This document shows, in pieces, positions 10,404-21,669 of a stretch of 64,000 bases of DNA (the first letter of the stretch is position 1; the number at the start of each line of letters is the position of its first letter). Below the pieces are notes generated by a model. The model made no database searches. It saw only the letters and a program-made list of their open reading frames with translations, and had not been told where the DNA came from. Location: contig MU004232.1 in assembly GCA_010405405.1 (NCBI GenBank), positions 69,540-133,539 of the forward strand, in the 5' to 3' direction. The stretch comes from Microthyrium microscopicum. Taxonomy: Eukaryota; Ascomycota; Dothideomycetes; Microthyriales; Microthyriaceae. The translations under genes and the position numbers were made by a program.

Positions 10404-12987
10404 ATGTCGGACTCTGAGATCGCGGGGCATCATGTCGCCCAAAGAGGAGTCAAGAGGAAAGTCGACGGCTCTCCAGCATTAGAGACACTATCTGCTGGCA
10501 CTGCAGGACCCACATTAGACTCTGATGTCAACGCACCTCGGCGCATCCAAGCTCTCTCGCAGGATGTCGTCAACAAAATAGCGGCCGGGGAGATTATCGT
10601 GGCTCCCGCCCACGCGCTCAAAGAATTGCTCGAAAATGCAGTTGATGCTGGTGCGACGCAGCTTGAAATCGTGGTCAAGGATGGCGGCTTGAAGTTGCTT
10701 CAAATTACAGACAATGGCTGCGGTATCCACGTGAGTTTATCCCTATACATTGTCTTGACTCCAATTGCACACTATTATTTAGTGCAGTGATTTTCCTTTG
10801 TCTATCAAATAATTTTGGGTCTAGTAGTTGGCTTTGTGGCCGATCTACTTCAGGGTCACTGACAAGACATTGCATTTTAGAAAGAGGACCTGCCACTTCT
10901 TTGCGAAAGATTCACTACCTCCAAACTCAAAAAGTTTGAAGACTTGACTGAAATCGGTACCTATGGATTTCGAGGCGAGGCTCTTGCCAGCATATCCCAT
11001 ATTGCACATCTTGCAGTCACCACCAGAACACATGACTCCAGTTGTGCATGGAAATCTCACTATTCCGATGGAAAGCTGGTCGCTCCCAAGCCCAATCAGT
11101 CGGCCGATCCCAAGGCAACGGCAGGTCGACAGGGTACTCAGATAACTGTAAGCATTTTATCCCTACTACTCTCGCCCAAGGCCTATAGCTAAGCAAATCA
11201 CCCAGGTTGAAGATCTGTTCTACAACGTGCCCACTAGACGAAGGGCGTTTCGCTCCACCAGTGAAGAATATACAAAAATCCTCGACCTCGTGAGCCGATA
11301 TTCCATCCATTGTGATGGGGTATCCTTTTCATGCAAGAAGCATGGGGAGTCCGGGATGGCCCTCTCCGTGCCAGCCAATGCGTCCACGATGGACCGAATC
11401 CGTCAAATTCATGGCAGCGCAGTTTCCAATGAGCTTCTCGAGTTTACATGCACAAGCGAGCGCTGGGGCTTTACATCCAAAGGATGGATTAGTAATGCCA
11501 ACTATAGCGTCAAGAAGACTTCCTTCATTCTCTTCATCAACCACAGATCTGTTGAATCTGCTAACATCAAAAAAGCACTTGAGCAAACTTATGCCACATT
11601 TCTACCCAAAGGTGGACATCCGTTCATCTATCTTGCCTTGGATATTGAACCGCATCGTCTTGATGTCAACGTCCACCCCACCAAACGTGAAGTTCACTTT
11701 CTTCATGAAGACGAAATCATTGAGAGCATATGCGATGAAGCTAGGACTGCCCTTGGTAACGTGGACACTAGCCGTACGTTTATGACCCAGACCCTGCTTC
11801 CTAATGCCCGTCTTATTCCCACCACCTCGATTGGCAAATCGGGAGGAACTCCGGCAACGCCCGCCCACAAATCAGTAGGCAATTCTGCTACCCCAGGTTC
11901 TACCAGTTACAATGTGCGAAACTCTGCTACAGCCAGTAGTAGCAAGAAGTTTAGTCGTCCGTACGACAATGATCTTGTTCGAACTGATGCTCGAGAGCGA
12001 AAGATAACTTCCATGCTGACCCCCAGTGTTGGGACTTCCGACTTACCTCGTGCCATGCCAGGACTTTCCGTCAATAGCATTTCCATGCGTGATGACATGG
12101 AATACGAGATTGTTGACAAAGAGGCAACGATCTGCAGACTGAAGTCTATCAAAGAACTGCGTGCTGAAGTTCGTGACTTGATGCACATTGGAGCCACTGA
12201 TATTTTTGCTGGACATACCTTTGTTGGCATTGTAGATCCTCGACGACGAATTGTGGCAATTCAATTCGGAGTAAAACTCTACCTGGTTGACCATGGAATG
12301 GTCTGCAATGAGTATTTCTACCAACTGGGCTTGACAGATTTCGGCAATTTTGGCACCATCAAGTTTGATCCACCTCTAGATCTCACTGAACTCCTCAATA
12401 TTGGAGTCGAGCAAGAACGCAGCCTGCTGGACCTTGAAGAGGCCGAGGCAAATGACTGGGATGAAATCGTTGAAATGGTAAAAGCAAGACTTGTCGAACG
12501 ACGAGATATGCTGGCTGAATGCTTCTCAATGCTTATCAGTGAAGAGGGCAAACTTGAAGGCATTCCCTTGCTCATGAATGGCTATATGCCACCTCTTGTC
12601 AAGTTGCCCAACTTCCTACTTCGCCTGGGTCCGTTCGTTGTCTGGGACGAAGAGAAACCATGTTTTCATTCGTTCATCCGTGAGCTAGCTAGCTTCTACG
12701 TACCAGAATGTCTCCCGCTGGCATCAGTCCCACGCAACCAGGGACCTCCTCCACCGGCCAAAGGAGATACAGATGCCGATGGTGATTTAACCATGGGGAG
12801 CACAGGGGTAGATGCAGCAGACGAGAACCCAGAACAGTCGAAGCGACGTGCTCATGTCTATCGTGCTTTGGAACATATCATGTTTCCAGCCCTCAAAGTT
12901 CGCTTTGTAGCGACAAAAGCCATGCTGAAGGGCGTTGTTGAGGTCGCGGATTTGAAAGGACTGTATCGTGTATTTGAACGCTGCTAA
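10404..12987 (+). CDS. MLH1: DNA mismatch repair protein Mlh1
   Basis: Three exons (10404-10730, 10881-11147, 11206-12987) encode about 791 residues. MutL-type GHKL ATPase: NKIAAGEII at about 57-65, catalytic Glu in KELLEN (about E77), DNGCGI (about 105), TTSK and [13 protein letters not shown] motifs in exon 2, then [19 protein letters not shown] across intron 2. The transducer domain has INHRSVES and [16 protein letters not shown]. The C-terminal dimerisation domain ends in FERC, the absolutely conserved Mlh1 C-terminus that completes the endonuclease site of its partner Pms1. It forms MutL-alpha/beta/gamma heterodimers in the nucleus for post-replicative repair and meiotic crossing over. 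The N-terminus has a non-conserved extension of about 45 residues, and the usual RPANAIKE segment reads APAHALKE. The linker is Ser/Thr-rich. Confidence 0.97.
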
Positions 12988-13383
12988 TTTTGTGCGAGGA
13001 TCGTTTTACTAGCTTTATACCCCAGCATCGCTTCAATTGCATTATCTCATTTGATTGTACAATACTATGTAAAATTCAATCTCTTGTCCAGTCAATATTC
13101 AAGTTGTGTTTGAGGGAAGTTCTATCTCAAGAATTATCAGATGTCATTTTCAGGGGGAAGTCGGGTAAACGTCGGAAGACTGAAAAAGCCAGATGCCAAT
13201 GGAAGCTGCCACCTGGATGGTGCAGGAACCAATCATTCAACGTCTTGGTTCCTTACAGCTCTAATAAGCTCAACACCAAAAGTCACAACGCGACACGTCT
13301 TTACAACAACCAGAAACCTCTTCACTTTGCAATTGACTATCGCATGACGCCTTCGCTGTCGCAACAACGCTTTCAAGATGACG
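12988..13383. other. short intergenic region between MLH1 and ERD2
   Basis: MLH1 3' region and ERD2 promoter. No further feature is seen. Confidence 0.5.
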
Positions 13384-14233
13384 ATGAATATATTTCGGCT
13401 GTTGGGTAAGCTACAACCTGAAGCGCAACCAGAATCCAAGCAGACTAGCTAACAAGGGGACAGCCGACTTTTCCCATCTGGCATCGATATTCATACTACT
13501 TCATAAGATGCGAAGCTCCAGTGTACGTCGAAATTGATCGCGACGCTCCCAACCATAGCCAGGCGCATCGAAACGCCCCACAAGGTCTTTGCTAACATCC
13601 GATCCCCTATTAGAGCGCAGCTGGCATCTCCTTCAAATCACAATTTTTATACTTCCTAGTCTACTGCACCCGTTACTTTGACCTACTCTGGACGTTCTAC
13701 CACCCAACCTCCCTCTACAACACATGCTTCAAGATCATATTCCTCAGCAGCTCCGGCTACGTCATCTACCTGATGCTCAACGACTACAAGCCGACCCATG
13801 ATCCGAACCAAGATACCTTCAAAGTCGAATACCTGCTCGCTGGGTCCGCTCTCCTCGCCATCCTATTCCCATACAAGTACACGGTCGCCGAAGTGCTTTG
13901 GACATTTTCCATCTGGCTCGAATCAGTCGCGATTTTGCCGCAATTGTTCATGTTGCAAAGAACAGGGGAAGCGGAGACGATCACGACGCATTATTTGTTT
14001 GCGCTAGGAGCGTATCGAGCGCTGTATATTCCGAATTGGATCTATCGGTGGGCTACGGAGCCGAACTGGAGTGATCCGACGGCGGTTCTTGCGGGGATAG
14101 TGCAGACGATTTTGTATTCGGACTTTTTCTGGATTTACTATACCAAGTATGCTCGCTCGTCAAACGCTTTGTTTAACCCGCTAACGTCTATACTAGGGTC
14201 ATGCAAGGCAAACGGTTTAATTTGCCGGTATAG
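13384..14233 (+). CDS. ERD2: ER lumen protein-retaining (H/KDEL) receptor Erd2
   Basis: Four exons (13384-13405, 13464-13522, 13614-14146, 14197-14233) encode about 216 residues, the normal length. The first exon is only 22 nt and the last codes for only 12 residues, so a single-frame scan shows only the middle. It starts MNIFRLLADFSHLASIFILLHKM and has the SAAGISFKSQFLYFLVYCTRYFDLLW motif (KDEL-receptor signature 1), repeated hydrophobic helices, AILPQLFMLQRTGEAETITTHYLFALGAYRALYIPNWIYR (signature 2 region) and the cytosolic tail KVMQGKRFNLPV. It cycles between Golgi and ER and retrieves soluble ER residents that carry HDEL/KDEL ends. Confidence 0.96.
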
Positions 14234-15184
14234 AAGCCTCACAACGGGTGGATTCGTCGAGCTGGATGCAATGCGCTGCTTTGAACGATATCGCAAGCAG
14301 CATCAAGCTAGCCATCGAGTGTTTCAGTGGGCGAGCTATTCAGCGAAGTACTAAGTGTGGTATCCGAAATCACAACCATTTTTGAACGCGACAGAATTAT
14401 GCCTTGCCCTGTTTTGGGAATGCTAAGTGAAGTCGTTTGTAGCATAGAAAAGCCGTCAACCCTCGGAGGGTTCTGGTCAGTTTAGCGGAGTTTTTTGTGT
14501 TATTGGGCTTGGTTTTTTGTCTTGGAGTGCAGTGGCATCTGCTGGACTGGACTGGAATACCATTAGAACATGATTAATTGCCCCGAATTGAAATGATTTG
14601 GTATCGATGAGTGTGCTCTAGATGGATTGAGGACCGGCCAAGACTTGTCTTCATATTGTAATGATATGCGGTTATGGACGTCTTAAGCGAGCGATTGGCG
14701 ATATAGGCCTAAAATCGGTGTGCATGAAGCCTTAATATGCTGGCTACAAATCCTCCTCATCCTATGAACAGTCGATTGATGTACCTGCGTCGTTCATTAC
14801 CACTCTTAACCCCATAAGATGGCTTGTATAGGCCACTGACCGGTCTAAATGTTTCCAGGGCTGCAAGTGATTGTCCATGAGCCTGTTCCTGGTTGGCTTC
14901 GTCACTGCGCCTTTCTGAACCCGGGATTTGTATTTTTCTGGGATAAATTAAAGAATGCGTAATAGCAAACCTGCAGTAGGATGATAATTCGTCCATATAT
15001 ACCATCACCAAGTGAGGGTCCTGACAGGGCTCGTTGATGTTTGAAGTCATAAACAAAGTCCAGTTTCCCTCTCCACAGTAGAAACTGCAAATTTGTTCTA
15101 CAAGTTCCTCATTGTTTGAAACTACTGGACTGCTCAAAGAAACGTTTGCAACGACACTTGATTCAATTAATTAACGTAGCCGCC
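14234..15184. other. intergenic between ERD2 and small secreted peptide gene
   Basis: No supported gene. A frame at 14757-15137 (minus) contains cysteines but lacks an ATG in frame at its beginning and a recognisable domain. Confidence 0.5.
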
Positions 15185-15443
15185 ATGTCGAATCGTCTTT
15201 ACACTATCATGAGCCAGGTCGCTCTACTGTTCATACTCTCCGCGTGGTTAGTAAACAAAATATCTCAGAAGGAAAGAATTGCCAGCTAATGAGATTTAAT
15301 TGCATAGGGTGGCATCAGCGGCACCACAGGCTCCTCCAAGGCCTTCAAATCTACCAAAAGCCACTCCATATCCGGGTCCTAACGATCCTCTGCAGACACG
15401 ACCTATGCCACCTGGATTCCCAACGCACCCAAAGATGATTTAG
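15185..15443 (+). CDS. small secreted proline-rich peptide precursor
   Basis: Two exons (15185-15246 and 15308-15443), joined by GTTAGT..CATAG in phase, encode 65 residues. Neither exon is long enough to stand out alone. The first 27 residues form a clear signal peptide: basic/polar start MSNRLYTIMSQ, hydrophobic core VALLFILSAWVA, and an SAA/AP-type cleavage site made by the splice junction. The remaining roughly 38 residues are proline-rich (about one residue in three) with PRPSNLP, TPYPGPND and PMPPGFP segments and no cysteine. No family is recognised. It could be a cell-wall peptide or a secreted effector-like peptide. The evidence is the reading frame, splice signals and signal peptide only. 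Confidence 0.6.
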
Positions 15444-15823
15444 GATACTTACGCCAAGTGCCCAGGGAGATCAGATGAGATGCGATACTGTACATGTATA
15501 TTTAATGGGAGTTTTACTTGGAATGAGTAATTGTTATGACTTAGACGAGATTAGGATATATGTGATATACACAAGATTGATCGATCGCTAAAATACTTAC
15601 CTATGTGTTATGTAACTAGAATGTATCCTCAGGCGGATTTCAAACATGGCAGTGAGTTGGTGTGTTGGTCGGCCATTGAAATTGAAGTCATTACTATTAA
15701 ATTCTCTCCCAGCAACAAAACACCGAACGGTTTTATAGCGCATAAGAGTATCATTACAGTTACTCTGTGTGCATATTTCTTAAGGACTAGATTGTTTGAT
15801 AGTATCATACAAGTAAAATATAC
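15444..15823. other. intergenic between peptide gene and GH7 gene
   Basis: Convergent 3' regions. No feature is seen. Confidence 0.5.
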
Positions 15824-17240
15824 CTAAGCACCAGTACCAAATGTCGAGTTAAGATCACCAAACTTGATGTTCGAGAACGTAACAGTAGCGCTTCCTTGCT
15901 TAGCCTCCACTGTAGCAGGCGCACCCTCACCAGCCGGGCAATCACCACGCTTGACACCAGGTCCAGTCTTATCCTTTGGCATGCTAGCATCCAACCAGTC
16001 CATATCACTATAATGGTCATCCCAGATACTCATGACGAGGGTCATACCCTTGGCCATAGCATCGCTCATGCTCTTGAAACCACCCTTCTCCTTGAAGCCA
16101 TAGTTATCGCCAAACAGCTTCTTTTGCGCGTCGCAGAACTCGGGGGTAATGCTGTTACCCTTGACACCCTCGAGCTTGGATTCGCTGTTGGGAATGACTT
16201 TGCCGTTCTGTACGTAGAAGCGCTTGATCTCGGTGAGGGGGTTGCCGATGAATTGGGTGACCACGGTGAATTTCTTGTTGGTGTCGACGGTTTTGCCCTT
16301 GCCGTAGAAATCTGGGTCTCCCATGCGGTAGGAGTTGAAATCGCAACCGTCAGCATCGCAGACACCAGCGTAGCGTTCGCTGGAGTAAGTTCCACCTGTA
16401 GCGTTATGTTAGTTTATCGAGACTTTTGTGAGTAGCAGATCAAGGAATGAAAGACTTACCACAAGAGTCGCCCTTGCACATGGTTTGTTCGGTCTTGGTG
16501 CAAGAATGAGGAGTGACAGCGGCAGAGATGGCATTGGCTTCCCAGATGTCCATCTCCGCGCAGCACGAACCCATGGGGCCGACACCAGCGTTGGCATCGT
16601 TCTTGGATGGTTGCCAGCCCTCAATGTTGCCAATACCGTTGATGAACTTCAAGTCACGCGGGCACTGGGCGTCACAGTATCCAGTGCCGTATTTGGCACC
16701 AGCCTTGTTGGAAGAGTACTTTGCCTGGCCACCATCGGCGTCCATGCTGACAAAGTAGAGAGCAGCGTTGAGACCGCAGCCAACAGTGGGGAATTCGACG
16801 TCGAATGTGAACTCTTTGTTGAGGAGGTTGAATTGCTGATACTTGTTCTCACTGGCCATGAGGTATGTCCGCGAACCTACATTGGTGCCGTATTGATGTT
16901 TGGTCAAGAACTTCAAGCTCAAGCTGTCGCCGCCAGCCTTGATGCCATATGTGCCAGAGTAGTCAGCACCTTCGACAACGCACTTGGTGCCTGCGGTTTT
17001 ACCGTCAGAGACTTCGCTCGTCCATTTGTTGCCGTCGTAGCAGTTCTTGGTGGTGCCTTCAGTGTGGGTCCATCGCCAGTTGGCGTCGACTGTGACCTCG
17101 CCCTTCTTGGACTGGCATCCGCCGCCCTTGGTGCATGTTTTCCAGTTGAGCGAAGGATGCTTCTCAGCAGTGTTTTTGCCAACGCCCTGAGCGTTGACTG
17201 CCGCAATGGCGGACAGAACTAAAAGCCCTGCTCTATGCAT
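15824..17240 (-). CDS. secreted GH7 cellobiohydrolase (core domain only)
   Basis: Two exons (17240-16460, 16395-15824; GTAAGT..TACAG) encode about 450 residues. A signal peptide ([17 protein letters not shown]) precedes mature [16 protein letters not shown]. The catalytic E-M-D-I-W-E-A-N is at about 229-236: first Glu nucleophile, last Glu acid/base, with the Asp between them. Cellobiohydrolase-type loops are present ([23 protein letters not shown], and [28 protein letters not shown] formed across the intron), so a CBH is favoured over an endoglucanase. It releases cellobiose processively from cellulose chain ends outside the cell. The protein ends right after the catalytic core (NSTFGTGA), with no linker and no CBM1. 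One CreA-like hexamer (CCGGGG, minus strand, 17264-17259) lies just upstream of the start, which is weak evidence for carbon repression. Confidence 0.96.
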
Positions 17241-18319
17241 TATGTAGTATTGACTGATCCCCGGGAGAGAGGTAAAAATGAATGACTGTCAATACTTACG
17301 TGCTTCCTGAGATAGAGGGTGGAAGGAGTCGGCTCCTGAGTTTTTAAGCAACACTGTGGAAAGCTATAGCATCCATGAGTATGCACGGAACAATTATCCC
17401 AATGGAATGCGGAAGAATAAATCTCTGGGAGGGACAGTGCATGCCCTGATATGCGAGAATTGTAGAATAATAAAGAAATTGTTTGGAGAGCTTTAGTGAT
17501 GAGTTCTGATAGGGCCAATGGGCCGGTCCTACCTAGATTACTATGCCTATATTGCATAAAGCTGGTCAGTTAATAATCTCATGCTCTTTCAATTGGTCAG
17601 TTTCTTACTATTCAAGGTCTTTATAGTGTGTGAGCAATGATAACCGGTCTTGTGGTTTAGTCGATGCGCGAATGTTTTGAAAATGCTTAACGCGGTGATT
17701 ACAGGTAGGACCTGTATCGTCGGAAATTTCGGCCGCCGTTCCATAGGGAACATTTCTCTTCAAAGTATGAGGTAGAAGAACTATGATTTTGAGCCAGGAT
17801 GTAGATCGGATACATGCATCTAATCATCTCGAAGTCCAATTGATCAGTCGTTCGCTGAGACCTCTGCCGTAAGCTAGCAATACAGAAGTACTGGATGGAA
17901 TAGGAAGTTGATATTTGGTGACCTTGGCTGAGCTGCATCGGTATCCACGACTAAGGTGACTTGAAAGTTGCTCCATGCCAGCTATAGCAATCGAACTGCA
18001 TGGTTCTGTAGGTAATTCTGGCGAAAGACTTTGTTGTAAATACATACGGGCAAGCGAATCAATAATCGAAGCCTTGATATTGGCAAGCATTGGGCCGCTT
18101 TGAAGCTTGTTAGTCCTCAATTACCACGACCATTCGAAGTAAGCTAATTGGAAAGTAAATTCTATTCTTTGAATTCATACTTTGCGGTAATTAGCTCAGA
18201 AAAAACCCAGCCATTTCAAGATACCAGTAGAGTAACAATGGTTGCTTTTGAGCAAGTGGATATATTGCACCTCCAGAACACCTATGCATGTTAAAATTGA
18301 CAAATTGACAAAGTCACAA
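17241..18319. other. intergenic upstream of GH7 gene
   Basis: GH7 promoter and 3' side of the R-SNARE gene. Frames at 17699-17938 and 17824-18120 (minus) have no recognisable domain. No RNA gene is seen. Confidence 0.5.
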
Positions 18320-19153
18320 TCATCTCAAGCACCGGCCCCAAGCTAAAGCTTCACGTTAGCTGTATATCATGCTGAAGTTCCTGATCACTTACCGGGTAGT
18401 CCACACCCAAAACCGATGAACAGGTAAAGCAAAAATACGGAGACCAATATCAGCAGTGCCATTAACTTGACATTCTTCCACCACATCCGTCTCCGCAGTC
18501 CTGTACTCCGCACTCGAAAATCTCTTGCACTGCCTCCCAATCTATCAGTTTTGTCAACCAACAAATCAATGCGCTCGCCACGTTCGAGCACACGTTCGAT
18601 ATTCTCGTTCATGATATCTCGAACATCATCCATCTCCCGTTGGACATTCTTCAGCGCATCCTTTTGTCCTTCCTCTGAGCCATGGTGATTCATGATACTC
18701 TTCAGTGTCGTGTTGAAAGAACCGCATCCATAACCAGGTAATCCGGAGAAATCTGTGGCCGCTGGTGGATATTCCTCAAGGAATCGTTTCTTGGCTTCTA
18801 GTAAGAAGCCAAATGGAACGCGTTGACCAAGGTCGTCTTTCGCAATGCACATGTAGGTCAGTCCGCCGGCAGATTGCGAGTTGGAGGGGTATTCTGAGGA
18901 TGAAGCGGCGATGTAGTGTATGTGATTTGCGCCATGGGTGTATGTCAGCTTCTTTGGGCTCGAGTGGTCGATTTTGGGGAGGATAATGGATGCCGTTTTG
19001 GTGATTTGGGCGGAGGGCGCGGATACGTGTTCGGTGAGAATCGTAGAATTATAGGCGATACATGCGCTGCATGACTGATTAGAAGATTCTCGGAACAAGC
19101 AATTTAGTCGCTCACTAAAGCAATGGATTTTGTGAGGTGCTGGAGGACGCCAT
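18320..19153 (-). CDS. VAMP7/Nyv1-like longin R-SNARE
   Basis: Three exons (19153-19116, 19066-18393, 18342-18320) encode about 244 residues. The start MASSSTSQNPLLYACIAYNSTILTEH is the first strand of an N-terminal longin domain (about residues 1-125). A synaptobrevin R-SNARE helix follows (about 150-210; zero-layer Arg in the IERVLERGERIDLLVDKTD segment), then a basic juxtamembrane WWKNVK and a single C-terminal membrane anchor. The last exon is 23 nt and supplies the luminal end LPAWGRCLR; without it the frame would stop at LPGK by reading through the GTAAGT donor. Members of the family drive fusion with the vacuole/late endosome. The longin plus SNARE plus anchor layout makes the identity secure; the exact orthologue name is less certain. 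Confidence 0.92.
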
Positions 19154-19749
19154 TGCGCCAGGTTTCGGTGGTAGGTTTTGGAGCTCGACTATCTTCGAGA
19201 AGTAGCTTGGATATGAGACACAGGCTCAGCAGGATTTCAGGTTAGAGATATTTAGAAGGAAGTGCAGAGTATGAGGGTGGTTTGAGGAGATTCAGACAAC
19301 TGCAAGATCTCCAAAAGCTTTCTCCAAACGTCATACATTGTAGAGCAGCTACTTCCGTGTATCACGTGATACGTTCAAGAATTGACGAATCCGCCGAATC
19401 GCAACTGCTTGATTTTTTGGCCAAGTCCTACGGTAGATTCATAAATCTCAAAGTCTAATCTACCAAATTTGCACGAATTGTGGAGGTTCTTCAAGGTGTT
19501 GAATTTGACATTAGGTATTAAGTATGAGGCCACTACTACCGGTATGACAATGCCGTTGAAGCTCGGGAGTTATCAACAGCTTGCTCACAAGCTTTCTGTC
19601 GAGTACTAAAAGGGGGTATAAAGCTAGAAATGAAACATGATGATGCAAATGAAAACGCTCCAACAACAAATCATTCAGATGGATTTCGAGAAGCGACGTT
19701 GAAGCCTGTAGTGTCGATGTCGACGGCGACCACGATATCTCACAGATCG
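19154..19749. other. intergenic, promoter of R-SNARE gene
   Basis: Nothing further is seen besides the promoter side of the R-SNARE gene and the 3' end of the SLATT gene. Confidence 0.5.
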
Positions 19750-20750
19750 CTAATCCGCCATTTCCTTTGCCTTATCCTTGGATTCATCCGCCAGGTCCTT
19801 GGAGCCGTCTTTGTTATCCGCATCGGTATCAGAAGGGGTCTTATCATCCGATGACGAAGAGTCTGTCTTAGAGCTTGATGCTTCAGGTCCTGGAGGCGGT
19901 GGAGGTTTAGGTAATGCTATTGCTGGAGACTCATCTGGATCGTAAGGAGCAACAACAGCAACAGGAGCAGCTGGAAAAGCCCCAGCTGGAGTGCTAATCA
20001 TCGGCGCTGCGGCTGGAGCTGGTTGCGGAACAGGAATGGGTCCTTGAGCCTTCAAGGCCGCAGCATTGCTCATGCCCGACCCTTCGGCTTGATACATGTC
20101 AGGGTTATTGGCCGTATTTGTTCGTAGGACTCGCTCGTATAGCCGTGTGAGACGTGCCACTTCCGAGCGTACTGTCACTTGCTGGTCGATATCAATTTCA
20201 TCGTAGCCATGCATTCCTTTGCTTATGCCTGCTCCGATTTCTGAAGTTTAGTTAAATGCTCCTGAAAATGAATATGTCAAGTTATGAGAATATCCGGCTT
20301 ACCTCTCCACATGATTTCCGAGTTTTCTATCTCATCGACGACCCGTTCAAGGTCATCTCTAAACATGCGTGCTCTCATTGGTTGACCCCTGCTCTTCAAG
20401 TACGCTACGACGCCGGCTATGATGGTATTGGTTGCTCCAAACAGGGTGATCAGGATATGAGAGCTCTCAGATGCGCCGAGTCCTGTGACAGCAGCACCAA
20501 GAACCACTTGTGATAGCAACAGGGTATTCGATAAAGAGGCAGTAAAGGCATAGGTGTTTTGCTGGGACCGTCTCATCTTCAGAGCCCGGCCATACAATGA
20601 TTTCTTGGGCACCACTTCCGCACGAACAGTGTCCGAGGGAGGGATACCGATGAGTTTGCAAAATTGACTGTGGAGGTCATCATCTTCACGGTCCCCAACC
20701 TCCCAGAAATTGTTTCGGGGTCCAAGCAAAGGAGTATGCTCGCTGGGCAT
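19750..20750 (-). CDS. SLATT_fungal two-TM protein (SMODS/SLOG-associating effector-type domain)
   Basis: Two exons (20750-20303, 20240-19750; GTAAGC..TTCAG) encode about 312 residues. The region at about 45-165 matches my knowledge of the SLATT_fungal family (SMODS and SLOG-associating 2TM effector domain): a first hydrophobic segment (TASLSNTLLLSQVVLGAAVTGLGA), a short loop, a second (ILITLFGATNTIIAGVVAYLKSRGQP), then an amphipathic charged helix (RMFRDDLERVVDEIENSEIMWRGE). Bacterial SLATT proteins are thought to be membrane-acting effectors of nucleotide-signal immunity; the fungal role is unknown. Downstream is a helical segment ending at about 200, then a long disordered tail rich in Pro/Ala followed by a Ser/Asp/Lys-rich acidic end. 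The N-terminus MPSEHTPLLGPRNNF is cytosolic-like. The frame extends upstream to 20861, but 20750 is the best start. Confidence 0.8.
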
Positions 20751-21669
20751 GATTCGTGGATCGTGTTCCAGTAGTTGGGGAAATAGACTCAAGGTTCCAA
20801 AGTTTGCCCAATTTGCTCTTTTTGTACCAACGATCTGTGAACGAAACGTGATAGGGACCAATTAACACAGAATTAGGATATTGATGATAGGAAAGAGAGA
20901 ATCGCATTTGAAGGAGAGAAAAGTTGGAGATTGAGCTATCAACAGTAGTGGAGAGGGGAACGATGGATTGTTTATATCTGTTAGGTACGATGAGTGGTCT
21001 AAGCGTGACGGGTGATCTACTGCCAAGCAGTTGCTATCAAGAAAAACGAATAAAAGGCGTTCGTTATGTCTTATCATTCGCTGAATTGACAGCTCTTGCT
21101 GCACGTATTCTCTTGCTGTGCTTTCTTAACGCGCCTGGTCTTTAAGAGGATTGTTGGCAGGCATCACGAACCGAACTTCCGTTTTTGCAACACCATACGG
21201 CGTACATGAAGCTCTCTCGTGATACATGCCTAGGTACCGACATAAGTATATGTATGCTAGACACACATGCGCACGTACTCGTGAGAGCTGTTTGTCGATA
21301 TCGAACAAGTGACCTGAAACTCCCAAGATGGTTCTAGAGCTGCCATGTGCTTATAACCATACTGCTCGTTTGTAACCATTCCAGTAAAGGCTAGATCACA
21401 ACTCCTGTTTGATATTTGGGCGAGGCTGGAGCTTGTTGGAGCTTGGAGATGAAGTTAGTCTACTCTAGAGTACCAAACAAAAACCAGCTCAAAGAGCTCC
21501 TGATAAAATTGACAGCTGTCCTCCCTGAGCTGTAAACTGGATCTTGAATTGAATCAGCTCCCTAAGCTTATATCCATCAATCGACCAGTGGAGCTCTTAA
21601 TGACGATAGATTGAGGTCATTCCCATCGTGCAATGCCACATTTTGCACAATTTTCCTTCAGATGAGAAT
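20751..21669. other. intergenic, divergent promoters of SLATT and response regulator genes
   Basis: No supported gene. It includes AGCTTGGAGCT-like short inverted words near 21430-21500 but no clear structure. Confidence 0.5.

Noticed and set aside
14757-15137. 126-codon frame with several cysteines, minus strand
   Set aside because: Begins at TTG without an in-frame ATG and has no signal peptide; not enough for a secreted protein call.
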